Below are positions 14,999 to 23,760 of a stretch of DNA of 64,000 nucleotides, piece by piece (position 1 is the first letter of the stretch; every line of letters begins with the position of its first letter). The notes below the pieces were generated by a model. That model worked only from the letters and a program-made list of their open reading frames with translations. It ran no database searches and had not been told where the DNA came from. Both the position numbers and the translations under genes were made by a program. Source of the stretch: CAYUWH01 sp964448615 (GTDB taxonomy: Bacteria > Patescibacteriota > Gracilibacteria > Peribacterales > Peribacteraceae); NCBI GenBank assembly GCA_964448615.1, contig CAYUWH010000003.1, positions 1 through 64,000 of the forward strand. Direction: 5' to 3'.

Positions 14999-15433
14999 TC
15001 AGCGTAGATGTGCCGCGAGATCCTGTAATGCTGCCTGCATATTCGGGACCAGTGCTTCGAGATTGCGCAGCTCGTCGTGCGTGTACCAGTGGAAACCGCC
15101 GATCTTGTGCGGTTCCAGATCCGGGACCGGGTCATCGCTGCTTGAGCAGAGGTAGGTGTGTACCGTGAACGTGCCTTCAGGGGTGTGGGTCTGATAGATG
15201 CCGAGAAGGGACCCGATCGCAATGTTCATGCCTAGCTCTTCCTGTGTCTCGCGCTTGGCGGCGTCTTCCGGCGTTTCCCCGGGTTCGAGTTTGCCGCCTG
15301 GCGGCTCAATGCGGAGGCCGTGCTTGATGTTGTGAACGAGAAGGACTTTACGGTCGCGTACGACAAGAACCGCGACCAATTGGCGGCGCGGCTGCTCAAT
15401 CTGTTCAGGTTCAGATGAAGGGATATTGACCAT
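14999..15433 (-). CDS. Nudix hydrolase
   Basis: A 144-residue Nudix protein that should hydrolyse a nucleoside diphosphate linked to another group; the substrate is not predictable. The Nudix box is complete: GGKLEPGETPEDAAKRETQ followed by EELG, with the metal-binding Glu residues. ATG at 15433 is chosen; a TTG one codon earlier is also open. It begins four bases after the rpmB stop, so the two are probably co-transcribed. Confidence 0.9.
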   Translation of the reverse strand: MVNIPSSEPEQIEQPRRQLVAVLVVRDRKVLLVHNIKHGLRIEPPGGKLEPGETPEDAAKRETQEELGMNIAIGSLLGIYQTHTPEGTFTVHTYLCSSSDDPVPDLEPHKIGGFHWYTHDELRNLEALVPNMQAALQDLAAHLR

Positions 15434-15437
15434 CAAC

Positions 15438-15647
15438 TTACACTTTCAGGCCCTTTTGCATTCTTTTGGCCAGCGTGCGGAGATAGCTGGTGGACACCTT
15501 CATGGTCTTGTATTCACCTGTTTTAGGGTCAAAAATGCGCTTCTTTTGGATATTTGCGCGGAAGCTTCTGCGCGTGGAACGCAACGAGTGGCTTCGGGTG
15601 TTACCGAAAGCGGTTCCTTTGCCGGTTTTGACGCATCTACGTGCCAT
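15438..15647 (-). CDS. rpmB: 50S ribosomal protein L28
   Basis: A 69-residue large-subunit protein. MARRCVKTGKGTAFGNTRSH followed by RRSFRANIQKKRIF and the C-terminal KVSTSYLRTLAK match bacterial L28. The single N-terminal Cys means a full zinc-type CxxC is absent. It is the first gene of a probable two-gene unit with the Nudix hydrolase. Confidence 0.95.
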   Translation of the reverse strand: MARRCVKTGKGTAFGNTRSHSLRSTRRSFRANIQKKRIFDPKTGEYKTMKVSTSYLRTLAKRMQKGLKV

Positions 15648-15705
15648 GGGACGGCAAGATTAGCTGGTAGCAGGATGGGCGTCAACAGCAACTTGCTGGC
15701 TTTGA

Positions 15706-15770
15706 GTGAGTAGTTTGTAGTGGGTAGTGAGTAGTTTTTTTGACATTTCTACCTACTACAAACTACTCAC
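15706..15770. repeat. 22-bp inverted repeat between divergent genes
   Basis: Arms 15706-15727 and 15749-15770 match in 21 of 22 positions and are built from GTGAGTAGTTT and GTAGT words, with further partial copies inside. It lies between rpmB (leftward) and the M50 protease (rightward), so it is not a gene-end terminator. Confidence 0.75.
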
Positions 15771-15815
15771 TACTCACTTCTCAATGAGGCCCTATATTTA
15801 CGCTATACTTGCGCT

Positions 15816-16481
15816 ATGACATTTTTGAATCCCACCTACATCATTGCGATCCTGATCGCCATTTCCCTCCACGAATGGGCACATGCGATTACGGCACATC
15901 GTTTTGGAGATCCGACGCCGGAACGGGAGGGCAGGCTGACCATCAATCCTATCGCACACCTTGATCTCATCGGTGCGCTGATGTTCTTGTTTGTCGGCTT
16001 CGGATGGGCCAAGCCGGTGCCCGTGAATCCCGGCTATTTCCGCAAACCAAAATTGCAGATGGCTCTTGTGGCGCTTGCGGGCCCGGTGATGAATCTCTTG
16101 CTGGCGTTCATCGCGTTTATCGGATTGGTGTTCCTGACCAATACGCAGTCGCTTTCCATCATGGATCTGCTTTCTCCAATGAGTGATTCCTCCCCCGGCG
16201 TGCGCGTGCTCGCGCAAATTCTCGGCAGCTCGCTCTTTGTGAATCTCGGATTGATGGCGTTCAACTTACTCCCGATTCCGCCGCTCGACGGTTCCAATAT
16301 GCTGCGTCTCTTCATTCCGTATCATCTTGAAGATCAGTATGAAACGCTCATGCGCTACGGCCCGTTCATTCTTCTTGCACTTGTGTTCTTGCCCATCCCG
16401 TTTCTCTCGCAGTGGGTACACACGATTATGGGAGCGGTGTTGTGGGCGTTTGAGATGTTGGTGGCTGCAGTAGGGTTGTGA
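15816..16481 (+). CDS. Site-2 protease family membrane metallopeptidase (M50)
   Basis: A 221-residue intramembrane zinc protease. HEWAH at 19-23 is the HExxH site in the first membrane helix, and NLLPIPPLDGSNM near residue 152 supplies the third metal ligand. Several transmembrane segments follow (IGALMFLFVGFG, LVALAGPVMNLLLAFI, FILLALVFLPI). The short form without a PDZ domain is common in bacteria. TATACT at 15804-15809, six bases before the ATG, predicts a leaderless message. Confidence 0.9.
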   Translation: MTFLNPTYIIAILIAISLHEWAHAITAHRFGDPTPEREGRLTINPIAHLDLIGALMFLFVGFGWAKPVPVNPGYFRKPKLQMALVALAGPVMNLLLAFIAFIGLVFLTNTQSLSIMDLLSPMSDSSPGVRVLAQILGSSLFVNLGLMAFNLLPIPPLDGSNMLRLFIPYHLEDQYETLMRYGPFILLALVFLPIPFLSQWVHTIMGAVLWAFEMLVAAVGL

Positions 16482-16502
16482 AGACGTTGTGGCCCGTATC
16501 TG

Positions 16503-17078
16503 TCAGTGCTTCCGTTGCCAATGCACAAACCGCGTTGCGAGCGATCCTTTGGGATCGAGATGTTGCAGCAGACGCAATCCTGCTTCTCGCACTCTGTCTG
16601 CGGTTGTAATTTCTTCCGGATTTTCCCCAAGGATGTCCGCTGCGGAACGGGGTGTGACATGCAAACCGTAGGCGCGGAAATAGGTAGTCGCCCGCTGCAC
16701 ATTTTTCCGGCCTGCCACCAAAATCAGATGATCAGTCGGGAGATGTTTTTCTCGAAGAAGCGTCACGACATTGCGCACGTTCTCCGCCGTATCGGTCGAT
16801 TCACTTTCAGTGAGAATATGTGCGGCCGGAATATTCCAGGGCGCGCGGCACACATACTCTCTCATCGCCTCCGCTTCGGACGGATACTGGGCGCCCGCGG
16901 TTCTGCCTCCGCTGAAGATGAGCAGAGAATCTTGTTCTTGCTGCCAGAGAGTGGCAGCGGCTGTCGCACGTTTGGCTGTGTGTGAGCCGATCCACTCAAA
17001 TGGTTCTTTGGCATTTGGTCTGTGTTCCAATCCTGCGCCGAAACAAATAATGACGATCATGCATTCTGAGCATAACAT
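16503..17078 (-). CDS. YdcF/DUF218-like protein
   Basis: A 191-residue protein of the DUF218 fold, members of which act in envelope or cofactor metabolism; the exact role is unknown. Family features include IVIICFGAGLEHR at the start, a LLIFSGGRTAGAQYPSEAEA loop, TDTAENVRNV, and LILVAGRKNVQRATTYFRAY. ATG at 17078 has an upstream AGGA; an in-frame ATG at 17060 is the alternative. No membrane segment precedes the domain. It converges on the M50 gene. Confidence 0.75.
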   Translation of the reverse strand: MLCSECMIVIICFGAGLEHRPNAKEPFEWIGSHTAKRATAAATLWQQEQDSLLIFSGGRTAGAQYPSEAEAMREYVCRAPWNIPAAHILTESESTDTAENVRNVVTLLREKHLPTDHLILVAGRKNVQRATTYFRAYGLHVTPRSAADILGENPEEITTADRVREAGLRLLQHLDPKGSLATRFVHWQRKH

Positions 17079-17088
17079 CGATCCTACT

Positions 17089-17117
17089 TTGCATATACTT
17101 ATAAAATGTTTTACATT
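17089..17117 (+). promoter_or_regulatory. Possible promoter of the 17162 gene
   Basis: TTGCAT at 17089-17094, a 17-bp spacer and TACATT at 17112-17117. It would give a 5' leader of about 38-40 bases ending in GGGGGAG, unlike the leaderless genes around it. Confidence 0.4.
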
Positions 17118-17161
17118 ACACGTAGAAGACGTTCTTTCGAACCGTTCACGGGGGAGATGAC

Positions 17162-17683
17162 ATGATCGAAGTCCGAAACGGCCGGTCCGTGCCTACGGTC
17201 ATTCAGGCAGGAGACACCATGATCTATTACTGGCGAGATCATCTGGTGAAGTTCTGCCGCGATGGCTGTGCTCTGGAGTACGGCAGCCACGATGACAAGC
17301 ATCCGCTCGAACTCGAGACCATGCAGCAGTTCGTGCAGCTCTGTGCGCTGGTGGCCGGCACGCGCGAGCTGGGATTCGGAGAGATGGATATCAGTCTCTC
17401 GTCGGATCTGTGGCGCTGCACCTTTACGGCGTCCATGCTGAGTCCCGAGGTGCTGGCACTGCAAGTGGGTGACATCATCCGCTTCTCGCCGGGGGGCGTT
17501 ATCGAAGTGTATCGCAGCCCCAAGATCTACACGCTGCGCGTGACGGAAGGCATGCCAGGATCTGCGGAGAACTGTCAGTTTCTCGCGAAGATCCTCGCGG
17601 AGGCCAATCTTCTCGATCTGGGGGATTGTAAGATTTCCCTGGAAGAGAAGTCGTTTTCGTTCGAGTTCCTGCCGCGTCTGTAA
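17162..17683 (+). CDS. Hypothetical soluble protein
   Basis: A 173-residue protein that I do not recognise. It has no membrane segment or signal peptide and is rich in beta-prone stretches with regular acidic residues. It stands alone, has a strong ribosome-binding site (GGGGGAG before the ATG) and a hairpin terminator, unlike most genes here. Its GC-rich codon use resembles the gene at 58189, which has the same architecture; the two may share an origin or regulator. Confidence 0.6.
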   Translation: MIEVRNGRSVPTVIQAGDTMIYYWRDHLVKFCRDGCALEYGSHDDKHPLELETMQQFVQLCALVAGTRELGFGEMDISLSSDLWRCTFTASMLSPEVLALQVGDIIRFSPGGVIEVYRSPKIYTLRVTEGMPGSAENCQFLAKILAEANLLDLGDCKISLEEKSFSFEFLPRL

Positions 17684-17702
17684 GCGGCACACGTCTCATT
17701 AT

Positions 17703-17732
17703 CCTGTCTGCCTTAGGTGGACAGGGTTTTTT
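17703..17732 (+). terminator. Intrinsic terminator after the 17162 gene
   Basis: CCTGTC pairs with GACAGG and is followed by a run of six Ts. It also precedes the 3' end of the oppositely oriented tRNA-Thr. Confidence 0.75.
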
Positions 17733-17741
17733 GCAATCGAA

Positions 17742-17816
17742 TGGAGCCGCCCATGGGAATTGAACCCACGACCCCGTCCTTACCATGGACGTGCTCTACC
17801 ACTGAGCTAGGGCGGC
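17742..17816 (-). tRNA. tRNA-Thr (anticodon GGT)
   Basis: On the minus strand the acceptor arms are GCCGCCC and GGGCGGC, with D arm GCTCAGTGGTAGAGC, anticodon stem CGTCC/GGACG around loop ATGGTAA (anticodon GGT, reading ACC/ACU), and T arm GTGGG-TTCAATT-CCCAT. CCA is encoded (17742-17744). Confidence 0.95.
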
Positions 17817-17872
17817 ATGTTTCGTTTATGGAAAGGCAGTCTAAATGGGCGATCTTCCGGCTACAAGCCATT

Positions 17873-18289
17873 TTATTCCTCTTCAGCGGATTCCAACGTT
17901 TCTCGCCAAAGTTGTAAAGGCTTGCCTTCTAACGTGCGCAATGCGTTTTTGAGCGTATGAAGCGCGAGCAGAGCGCACTTGATGCGGCGCGGTCCGATGG
18001 GAACGCCGAGCAGCGCAAGGATGTGATCTCGGTCGAGTGCGGCCGCTTGCGCCACGGTCAGGCCCAGCAGTCCTTCCGCGAGCATCGACATTCCGGCTTG
18101 GCTGATGGCACACCCTTCTCCTTCCCAGGCGACTTCCTGGATCACCTCGTTTTCCATGCGCAGAGACAATGCGAGCGCATCGCCGCAGCTCGGATTTTTT
18201 TCGCCGTGCGTCACGGTTGCCTCCGCAATGGTGCCTTTATGGCGCGGAGTGCGATAGTGATCGAGGATGTTCTCGGCGTAGAGATCCAT
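17873..18289 (-). CDS. sufU: Iron-sulfur cluster scaffold SufU
   Basis: A 138-residue SufU/IscU-type protein that receives sulfur from SufS and helps assemble Fe-S clusters. The ligands are visible: Cys 35 and Asp 37 in NPSCGDA, Cys 60 in EGEGCAISQ and Cys 105 in RRIKCALLAL. The start MDLYAENILDHYRTPRHKG matches the family; the longer open frame to 18346 reads through a repeat and is rejected. It lies downstream of sufS on the same strand. No sufB, sufC or sufD is in the window. Confidence 0.92.
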   Translation of the reverse strand: MDLYAENILDHYRTPRHKGTIAEATVTHGEKNPSCGDALALSLRMENEVIQEVAWEGEGCAISQAGMSMLAEGLLGLTVAQAAALDRDHILALLGVPIGPRRIKCALLALHTLKNALRTLEGKPLQLWRETLESAEEE

Positions 18290-18386
18290 ATGGCGTGTAC
18301 TGGTATACTCGTTACTCGAATACTCGTGCAAAATTTTACGGGTCACGCACGAGTATACGAGTATACCAGTAACGAGTATACGACCC
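18290..18386. repeat. Short-word inverted repeat between sufS and sufU
   Basis: The whole gap is made of GTACTGGTATACTCG, GTTACTCG and AATACTCG words followed by their complements (ACGAGTATACGAGTATACC and similar). It shares the vocabulary of the element at 1872-1968, about 16 kb away. Confidence 0.7.
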
Positions 18387-19610
18387 TTAAATCTTCAGTT
18401 TTTTCTGCACTCCATTCAACACTTCTCCCAACTTCCGAATCTCCTCCTCCGTCGTATACATCCCAAGCGACACGCGCACCGATGCAGGAATGCCGAGTGT
18501 TTGATGCAGAATCTGTGCACAGTGTTGTCCGGCGCGCACGCAAATATTCTGGGATCCGAGTAGCTCGGCGATATCGTGAGGATGCGCCCCTTTCATGGTG
18601 AAGCTGATGCATCCGCGGCGATCCTCAGGGTCTATGTTTCCAAGGATGGTAATGCCGGGAAGCGAGGCAAGTGTTTCATGAAGAACACGCATCAGTTGTT
18701 GTTCATGTGCGAGGCGATCATGCCACGAGTAGTGCGCGGCCCATTCCAGCGCCGCTGCCAGGCCGATGGCTCCGGAGATCGGTTGCGTACCTGCTTCGAA
18801 GCGCTGTGGGGGATCGGCTGGTGCAAATCCATTGATAGTTACATCGCGGATCATGCCGCCTCCGCCCAAAAACGGCGGCATCGCTTCGAGTAATTGACGT
18901 TTGGCATAGAGCACGCCGATGCCGTCTGGCCCGTAGAGTTTGTGTCCGGAGAATGCGAGAAATTCACAGTCGAGATGCGCCACGTTCATTTCGTCGTGTG
19001 CTGCGAGTTGAGACGCATCAATAAGAACGGCTGCTCCTCGGTCATGCGCCTGCATGATCAAATGTTCCAATGGCTGACGGACGCCGATCACATTGCTCAA
19101 GCCCGTGAGCGCGCAAAGTTTGACGGGATGTTCGTGTAGCAATTGTTGTAGATGCGCTTGGGAAATCGTCCCATCGTGGTCCATGCGGATCCATGCGATG
19201 CGTACGTTTTTTTCCTCCGCAAGTTGCAGCCACGGAATGACGTTGCTGTGGTGTTCGAGTTCTGAGAGCAGGACCACGTCGCCTTCGTGCAGCATGCATC
19301 GCCCCCATGCATGGGCGACGAGATTGATCGCTTCGGTGGCGTTTTTCGTAAAGACAATCTCATCCGTGTGCTTCGCATGCAGAAACCTTGCAACGGTTTT
19401 TCGCGCCGCTTCGAAACGCTCCGTCGCTTTTTCCGCGAGCGGGTGCATGGAGCGGTGCGCTCCTCCGACGGATGTTTCGTAAAATTCCCGCATCGCCTCA
19501 AGAACAGCGTCCGGCTTCTGGCTGGTTGCGGCGCTGTCGAGATACGCCAGTTCCGGCTCGCGCCTGAAGAGGGGAAATTGGCCTCGGATGGAGGAGAGAG
19601 GGGTGGTCAT
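18387..19610 (-). CDS. sufS: Cysteine desulfurase SufS
   Basis: A 407-residue PLP enzyme that takes sulfur from cysteine and passes it to SufU. Features include LAYLDSAATSQKP at the N-terminus, VGGAHRSMHPLAEKATE, the PLP lysine in FLAFSGHKLYGPDGIGVLY, and the active-site cysteine in CVRAGQHCAQ. Length and motifs fit group II (SufS). The start lies 52 bases from the divergent membrane-protein start at 19662. Confidence 0.95.
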   Translation of the reverse strand: MTTPLSSIRGQFPLFRREPELAYLDSAATSQKPDAVLEAMREFYETSVGGAHRSMHPLAEKATERFEAARKTVARFLHAKHTDEIVFTKNATEAINLVAHAWGRCMLHEGDVVLLSELEHHSNVIPWLQLAEEKNVRIAWIRMDHDGTISQAHLQQLLHEHPVKLCALTGLSNVIGVRQPLEHLIMQAHDRGAAVLIDASQLAAHDEMNVAHLDCEFLAFSGHKLYGPDGIGVLYAKRQLLEAMPPFLGGGGMIRDVTINGFAPADPPQRFEAGTQPISGAIGLAAALEWAAHYSWHDRLAHEQQLMRVLHETLASLPGITILGNIDPEDRRGCISFTMKGAHPHDIAELLGSQNICVRAGQHCAQILHQTLGIPASVRVSLGMYTTEEEIRKLGEVLNGVQKKLKI

Positions 19611-19661
19611 GCGGAGGAATCAGCTTACCCCAACTACGTGCTGCTGGTACACTATGGCATC

Positions 19662-22529
19662 ATGACACCCTCTATTGCGCGTTTTCTCCGTATCGCTTTC
19701 CTGGCTGGCCTGCTGACATGGGGCATTTATGCCACCTTGATCTACTTCGCAATACCCGTGCATCAGACGGTATTGGTGGCCGATTCCCAGCGTACAGGCA
19801 TTGCAGAAGCGTGTGCGCAGTATGGTCTTCTTTGTCAGGGATGGCTTGCATTGATTCCTTCCATAACACATACCATTAGCCGTGCAGGGCCATTTGCGTG
19901 GTATTTGATTCTCTCGCTCTTGGCAGCGGCCACGTATCTCTTCGTGCAGTTCATGAATCGCGGGGATTGGCGCCTGTCTATCCGGCTTACGCCGCTCAAG
20001 CTGATTGGCATCTTTTTTGCATCGATCTGGCTCATGTTTACGGTGCTGACGTTTTCCGGAGGGGATCAGCCCCTCTATCGCATGGTTGAGCCATCTCTCA
20101 CGGTCTATCCCAACATCGGAGAGCAAGCGCTGGCCGGCCTTCAGCAAAATTTTGCCTCATTGCAGAGCAAGAATTGTTTAACCGAAGTCGGCGTGTCGGC
20201 GGCGGGGGGGAAGGTCTTCGACATGAAGATGTCATGTATTCAGGGTGCGTTTTTCCGATTGGGTGTCACGCAATTCCTGTTCATCTTCTTCATCTTGTTT
20301 GATCTGCTGGTGTTCGGGTCATTGCTGCTGAAATTCCTGCGGCGTCCGCAAGTCTCCTTGATGATGGAAGCGATGTTGAGCGTGGGCCTCGGCGCGTGCG
20401 CGATGATCGCGATTCTCTGGGCACTCGCGGCGATGGGGGTGTATACGCAATTGGCAGGCTGGGCGTTGGTGCTGCTGATTCCGGCATTGTGTTACCAACA
20501 GGCATGGTACTGGATTCAGAAAGGACTTCATCATGAATGGACCTTCGAAGATACGCTGTATGGCGGCATGACCGCTATCGCATGGTTGTTGATCAGTTAT
20601 CTTGCACTCAATTTCCTCAGCGTGGTGCGTCCGTTCCCCATCGGATGGGATGATCTTGGCCGTTATTTGAACCAGCCACGCTTGCTCGTGAGCTATGCAG
20701 AGGCGATCCCCACCATGGCGGCGTTCTATTGGGAATACATGACGTCGCTCGGGTTCTTGTTATTCGGGTATGACAGCGTGTTCGGCGCCACCGCTTCAAT
20801 GATGATCAACTGGATGGCGGGCTTGCTCGCGGTGCTTGTGACGTTTGTCTTCGGGCGCACGTACATGGGCAAAGGTGCGGGCATGCTCTCGGCGCTCGTG
20901 TACTACACGCTGCCGATGGTCGGACACTTCTCGTTCGCCGACATGAAGATCGATAACGCGATGTACTTCATGGGAGCGCTGACCATTCTGGCATATTTTG
21001 ATTTCCTGTTTCCACGGATTTCCTCGGAACAGGAAGGGCATGAATTGTCGGAAGCCGCTCCTGCCACATTCCGCGAACGGTTGGGATGGATGATTCTTGC
21101 CGGCGTGTTCGCCAGTTTTGCGTTCGCCCTCAAGCCGACCGCCATCATCGTGATCATGGCGATGCTCGCAGCGCTCTTCGGCGCTTCGGTGCACTGGACC
21201 GCGTTCGTCGGTGCCGCGCTCTTCGCGTGGGGGTACTACACCAAGATCGATCGCTTCAATGTCGCGGAAGTCGGTCGCAGAGTATTTGGCGATGCGCAGA
21301 TATTCGACCGCGTGACGGTCACGGGCATTTTCATGGTGACGGGCTTGGCATTCCTCGGATACGCATTCTGGAAGTATCGTGCAGCATTCATCAAGACGTT
21401 GATCGCCGCCGGATTGTTCATGGCCAGCTTCGCGGTGTGCATGCTGCCATGGATCACCTACAACAACATTTCCTACGGCAACGTCGTTCCAAGTTTGGTC
21501 TTCACTTCCGCCAATCATTACACGCCGAACTTCGTGATGGACGGTTCCGTGACCGTATCCAACGATCCCAAGCTCCGCGTGCTTCCTGAGCATCTCAAGA
21601 TCGATCCGAATGCGGATGTGTGCAAGGGGACCGCCAAAGAAGAAGAGATCGATCGTTACTGGGGTTATGACCATCACGGTTGGAAGCACTATCTCACGCT
21701 GCCCTGGAGAGCGGTGATGAATATTGATGCTGCGGGCTACTACGTCACGCTTGTGCCGGGATTGTTGCTGTTCCCGCTTCTGCTTTTGATGCCGGCGTTT
21801 TGGTCGAGAAGGGGAAGGTGGATGCGATGGCTCTTCGTGGCCACGCTCTTCATGTTGATTCAGTGGGTCTTCTTCGCGAACGGCATCATCTGGTACGGAC
21901 TCGGCATGTTCTTCGGCTTTGCGGTGGCGCTCGAGTTCCTCTTTGCGAAAGATCCGGACCAACACGATTCGGCGAAGGGAGATCAAAAGTTGGGAACGGC
22001 AGCGCGCGTATTGTGCGGTATTCTTATCTTCTGCTCCTTTATAACAGCATTCGGGCATCGTTTCTGGCAGTTTGAGCAACAGCGAAACATGCTGGAATAT
22101 CCGATGGGCAAAATAACCGCCGAAGCCATGCGTCTTCGTACAGTTCCATATTACGACGATATCCGCCAAGTGGTGATGGATCGATTCGCGAATATGCCGG
22201 ACCGTCCGTATGTGTTCCGCATGGGAACATTCATTCCCTACTTCATTCCGCGCAATCTCGAAGTGCTTCCTGTCGCCGATAACCAGCTAACGTTCTTCAA
22301 CTGTCTGAATCAGGGTGATGATCCGGCCGTGATCACGCAGCGCCTGAAAGCGCTCGGCTTCAATAGCATCATTTTCGATACGAACACCGCGACGATCGAG
22401 CAGAATCTGGAGGGAACGTTGCATAAGAAGGTAGAGCGATTCGTCGATTACGTGAACGATCCCCGCAGCGGTTTACAGGTGAAAATCTTCGATCCGGAAG
22501 CCGGTCTTGCGTTCATTATTATTCCATGA
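19662..22529 (+). CDS. Large multi-spanning membrane protein, GT-C glycosyltransferase-like
   Basis: A 955-residue protein with many transmembrane helices and a C-terminal soluble part. An early cytoplasmic-facing loop is followed by a core where PFPIGWDDLGRYLNQPRL resembles the acidic-loop region of GT-C (PMT/ArnT-like) enzymes, which transfer sugars from polyprenyl-phosphate donors outside the membrane. The frame is open back to 19287, but that part overlaps sufS antisense. ATG at 19662 is chosen because the first membrane helix begins just after it. The stop overlaps the next start (ATGA), so it is coupled to a GT2 and a DUF2304 protein, fitting lipid-linked sugar use. Confidence 0.75.
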   Translation: MTPSIARFLRIAFLAGLLTWGIYATLIYFAIPVHQTVLVADSQRTGIAEACAQYGLLCQGWLALIPSITHTISRAGPFAWYLILSLLAAATYLFVQFMNRGDWRLSIRLTPLKLIGIFFASIWLMFTVLTFSGGDQPLYRMVEPSLTVYPNIGEQALAGLQQNFASLQSKNCLTEVGVSAAGGKVFDMKMSCIQGAFFRLGVTQFLFIFFILFDLLVFGSLLLKFLRRPQVSLMMEAMLSVGLGACAMIAILWALAAMGVYTQLAGWALVLLIPALCYQQAWYWIQKGLHHEWTFEDTLYGGMTAIAWLLISYLALNFLSVVRPFPIGWDDLGRYLNQPRLLVSYAEAIPTMAAFYWEYMTSLGFLLFGYDSVFGATASMMINWMAGLLAVLVTFVFGRTYMGKGAGMLSALVYYTLPMVGHFSFADMKIDNAMYFMGALTILAYFDFLFPRISSEQEGHELSEAAPATFRERLGWMILAGVFASFAFALKPTAIIVIMAMLAALFGASVHWTAFVGAALFAWGYYTKIDRFNVAEVGRRVFGDAQIFDRVTVTGIFMVTGLAFLGYAFWKYRAAFIKTLIAAGLFMASFAVCMLPWITYNNISYGNVVPSLVFTSANHYTPNFVMDGSVTVSNDPKLRVLPEHLKIDPNADVCKGTAKEEEIDRYWGYDHHGWKHYLTLPWRAVMNIDAAGYYVTLVPGLLLFPLLLLMPAFWSRRGRWMRWLFVATLFMLIQWVFFANGIIWYGLGMFFGFAVALEFLFAKDPDQHDSAKGDQKLGTAARVLCGILIFCSFITAFGHRFWQFEQQRNMLEYPMGKITAEAMRLRTVPYYDDIRQVVMDRFANMPDRPYVFRMGTFIPYFIPRNLEVLPVADNQLTFFNCLNQGDDPAVITQRLKALGFNSIIFDTNTATIEQNLEGTLHKKVERFVDYVNDPRSGLQVKIFDPEAGLAFIIIP

Positions 22530-23299
22530 CGAAGAGTCCGACGATACCGATGAGTCCGACGAGTCCGAGGAATGGCAGCTTATCCTCGGATTCTTCGGCT
22601 TCCTCGGCCTCCTCCGTTATTGCAGTCATTCCTGCGTTTAACGAAGCCACTCGTATCACAGCTGTCGTGCAGGATGCGCTCAAGCATGTCGCAACGGTGA
22701 TCGTCGTCGACGATGGATCAAGTGATGCCACAGGGGATGTCGCAGAGGCTGCCGGTGCGTTCGTGGTGCGTCATCCCAATAACAGCGGGGCCGGAGCAGC
22801 AACCATGACGGGACTCGAAGCAGCGCGTCAGATGGGCGCGAGGGTGGTGGTGACGCTCGATGCCGACGAGCAGCATGATACAAACGACATTCCGGCGCTG
22901 CTTGCGCCGATTCTTGCCGGCGAAGCGGATATCGTATTTGCCAATCGGTTTGCACCCGGAGATAAAACGCATAAGCCGCGCAACAAGATCCCGTTTATTC
23001 GCCGTGTATTCAACGGCATCGGAAATATCGTGACGTTGCTGGCGACCGGGCTTTGGGTGAGCGACAGTCAGTGCGGCTTCAAGGCATTCGGTCCTCAGGC
23101 ACTCAAAGAAATCGATCTCAAAATGAGCGGTTTTGAGTTCTGCACCGAGATCGTGCGCGAAGTAGTTCAACATCGCTGGCGGATGCGCCAAGTGCCCAGC
23201 AAAGTGCGTTATAGCGCCTATACGCTCGCAAAGGGCCAGTCCTTTGCAAACGGCGTACGCACGGCCTTTAAAATTCTGCTACGATCCTTCTTGCGATGA
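22526..23299 (+). CDS. Glycosyltransferase family 2 (polyprenyl-phosphate sugar synthase-like)
   Basis: A 257-residue GT2 enzyme, probably making a polyprenyl-phosphate sugar from an NDP-sugar on the cytoplasmic face. The domain starts at VIAVIPAFNEATR, with VIVVDDGSSDATG and the metal-binding VTLDADEQHD (DxD), and DSQCGFKAF near the end. The first 30 residues (SPTIPMSPTSP, SSDSSASSAS) are low-complexity and encoded by an inverted repeat, so translation could start later. It overlaps both neighbours by four bases. Partners: the GT-C-like protein upstream and DUF2304 downstream. Confidence 0.88.
   Translation: MTKSPTIPMSPTSPRNGSLSSDSSASSASSVIAVIPAFNEATRITAVVQDALKHVATVIVVDDGSSDATGDVAEAAGAFVVRHPNNSGAGAATMTGLEAARQMGARVVVTLDADEQHDTNDIPALLAPILAGEADIVFANRFAPGDKTHKPRNKIPFIRRVFNGIGNIVTLLATGLWVSDSQCGFKAFGPQALKEIDLKMSGFEFCTEIVREVVQHRWRMRQVPSKVRYSAYTLAKGQSFANGVRTAFKILLRSFLR
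22531..22562. repeat. Left 32-bp inverted repeat around the GT2-DUF2304 pair
   Basis: Matches the reverse complement of 23709-23740 in 30 of 32 positions. It is built from GAGTCCGA words and lies inside the first codons of the GT2 gene. More words in the opposite orientation follow to about 22610. Confidence 0.75.
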
Positions 23300-23703
23300 A
23301 TCTTACGCCCTACCAAATCGTCGTGCCTCTCGTTGCCATTATTGCGGTGCTCTACGCGTGGAGTTTGATGATGCGCAAGAAAAAGACGGTGTGGGAGGTG
23401 ATTTTGTGGACGTTGTTCTGGGGTGTCATTGCGCTTATTGCGTTGCGCCCGGCGTTATTGGCATATCTCACGCTCGTTACCGGTATTAAGAATCAGGAGA
23501 ATGCGGTTCTCTTCACGGGAGTCGGCATTCTGTTTTTCATCGTCTTCTATTTGATCATCCGCATCGAGGAATTACAGCAACGACAAAGCAAAATCGTCCG
23601 GTCGATCGCGTTGCGCGATGCCGGATTGAAAGAGGAGTCTAAAGAAACCGATGAGTCCGAAGAGTCCGAGGAAAGATTGAATACCGATGTCAGATCACAA
23701 TAA
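23296..23703 (+). CDS. DUF2304 membrane protein
   Basis: A 135-residue protein with three hydrophobic helices (YQIVVPLVAIIAVLYAW, VILWTLFWGVIALIAL, VGILFFIVFYLIIRIEEL), typical of DUF2304, a family usually encoded beside GT2 polyprenyl-phosphate glycosyltransferases. The last 24 residues (KEESKETDESEESEERL) are acidic and encoded by the short-word repeat. The start overlaps the GT2 stop (ATGA). Confidence 0.85.
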   Translation: MNLTPYQIVVPLVAIIAVLYAWSLMMRKKKTVWEVILWTLFWGVIALIALRPALLAYLTLVTGIKNQENAVLFTGVGILFFIVFYLIIRIEELQQRQSKIVRSIALRDAGLKEESKETDESEESEERLNTDVRSQ

Positions 23704-23708
23704 GTTTT

Positions 23709-23740
23709 TCTTCGGACTCCTCGGTATCGTCGGACTCTTC
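23709..23740. repeat. Right 32-bp inverted repeat around the GT2-DUF2304 pair
   Basis: Reverse-complement partner of 22531-22562. Further GGACTCTTC words continue to 23760, directly before the next ATG. Left-oriented words also lie inside the DUF2304 3' end (23650-23675). Confidence 0.75.
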
Positions 23741-23760
23741 GGACTCTTCGGATTCTTCTT

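Noticed and set aside
19287..19661. N-terminal extension of the large membrane protein
   Set aside because: It lies antisense to sufS and has no membrane-protein character; the first hydrophobic helix begins after the ATG at 19662.
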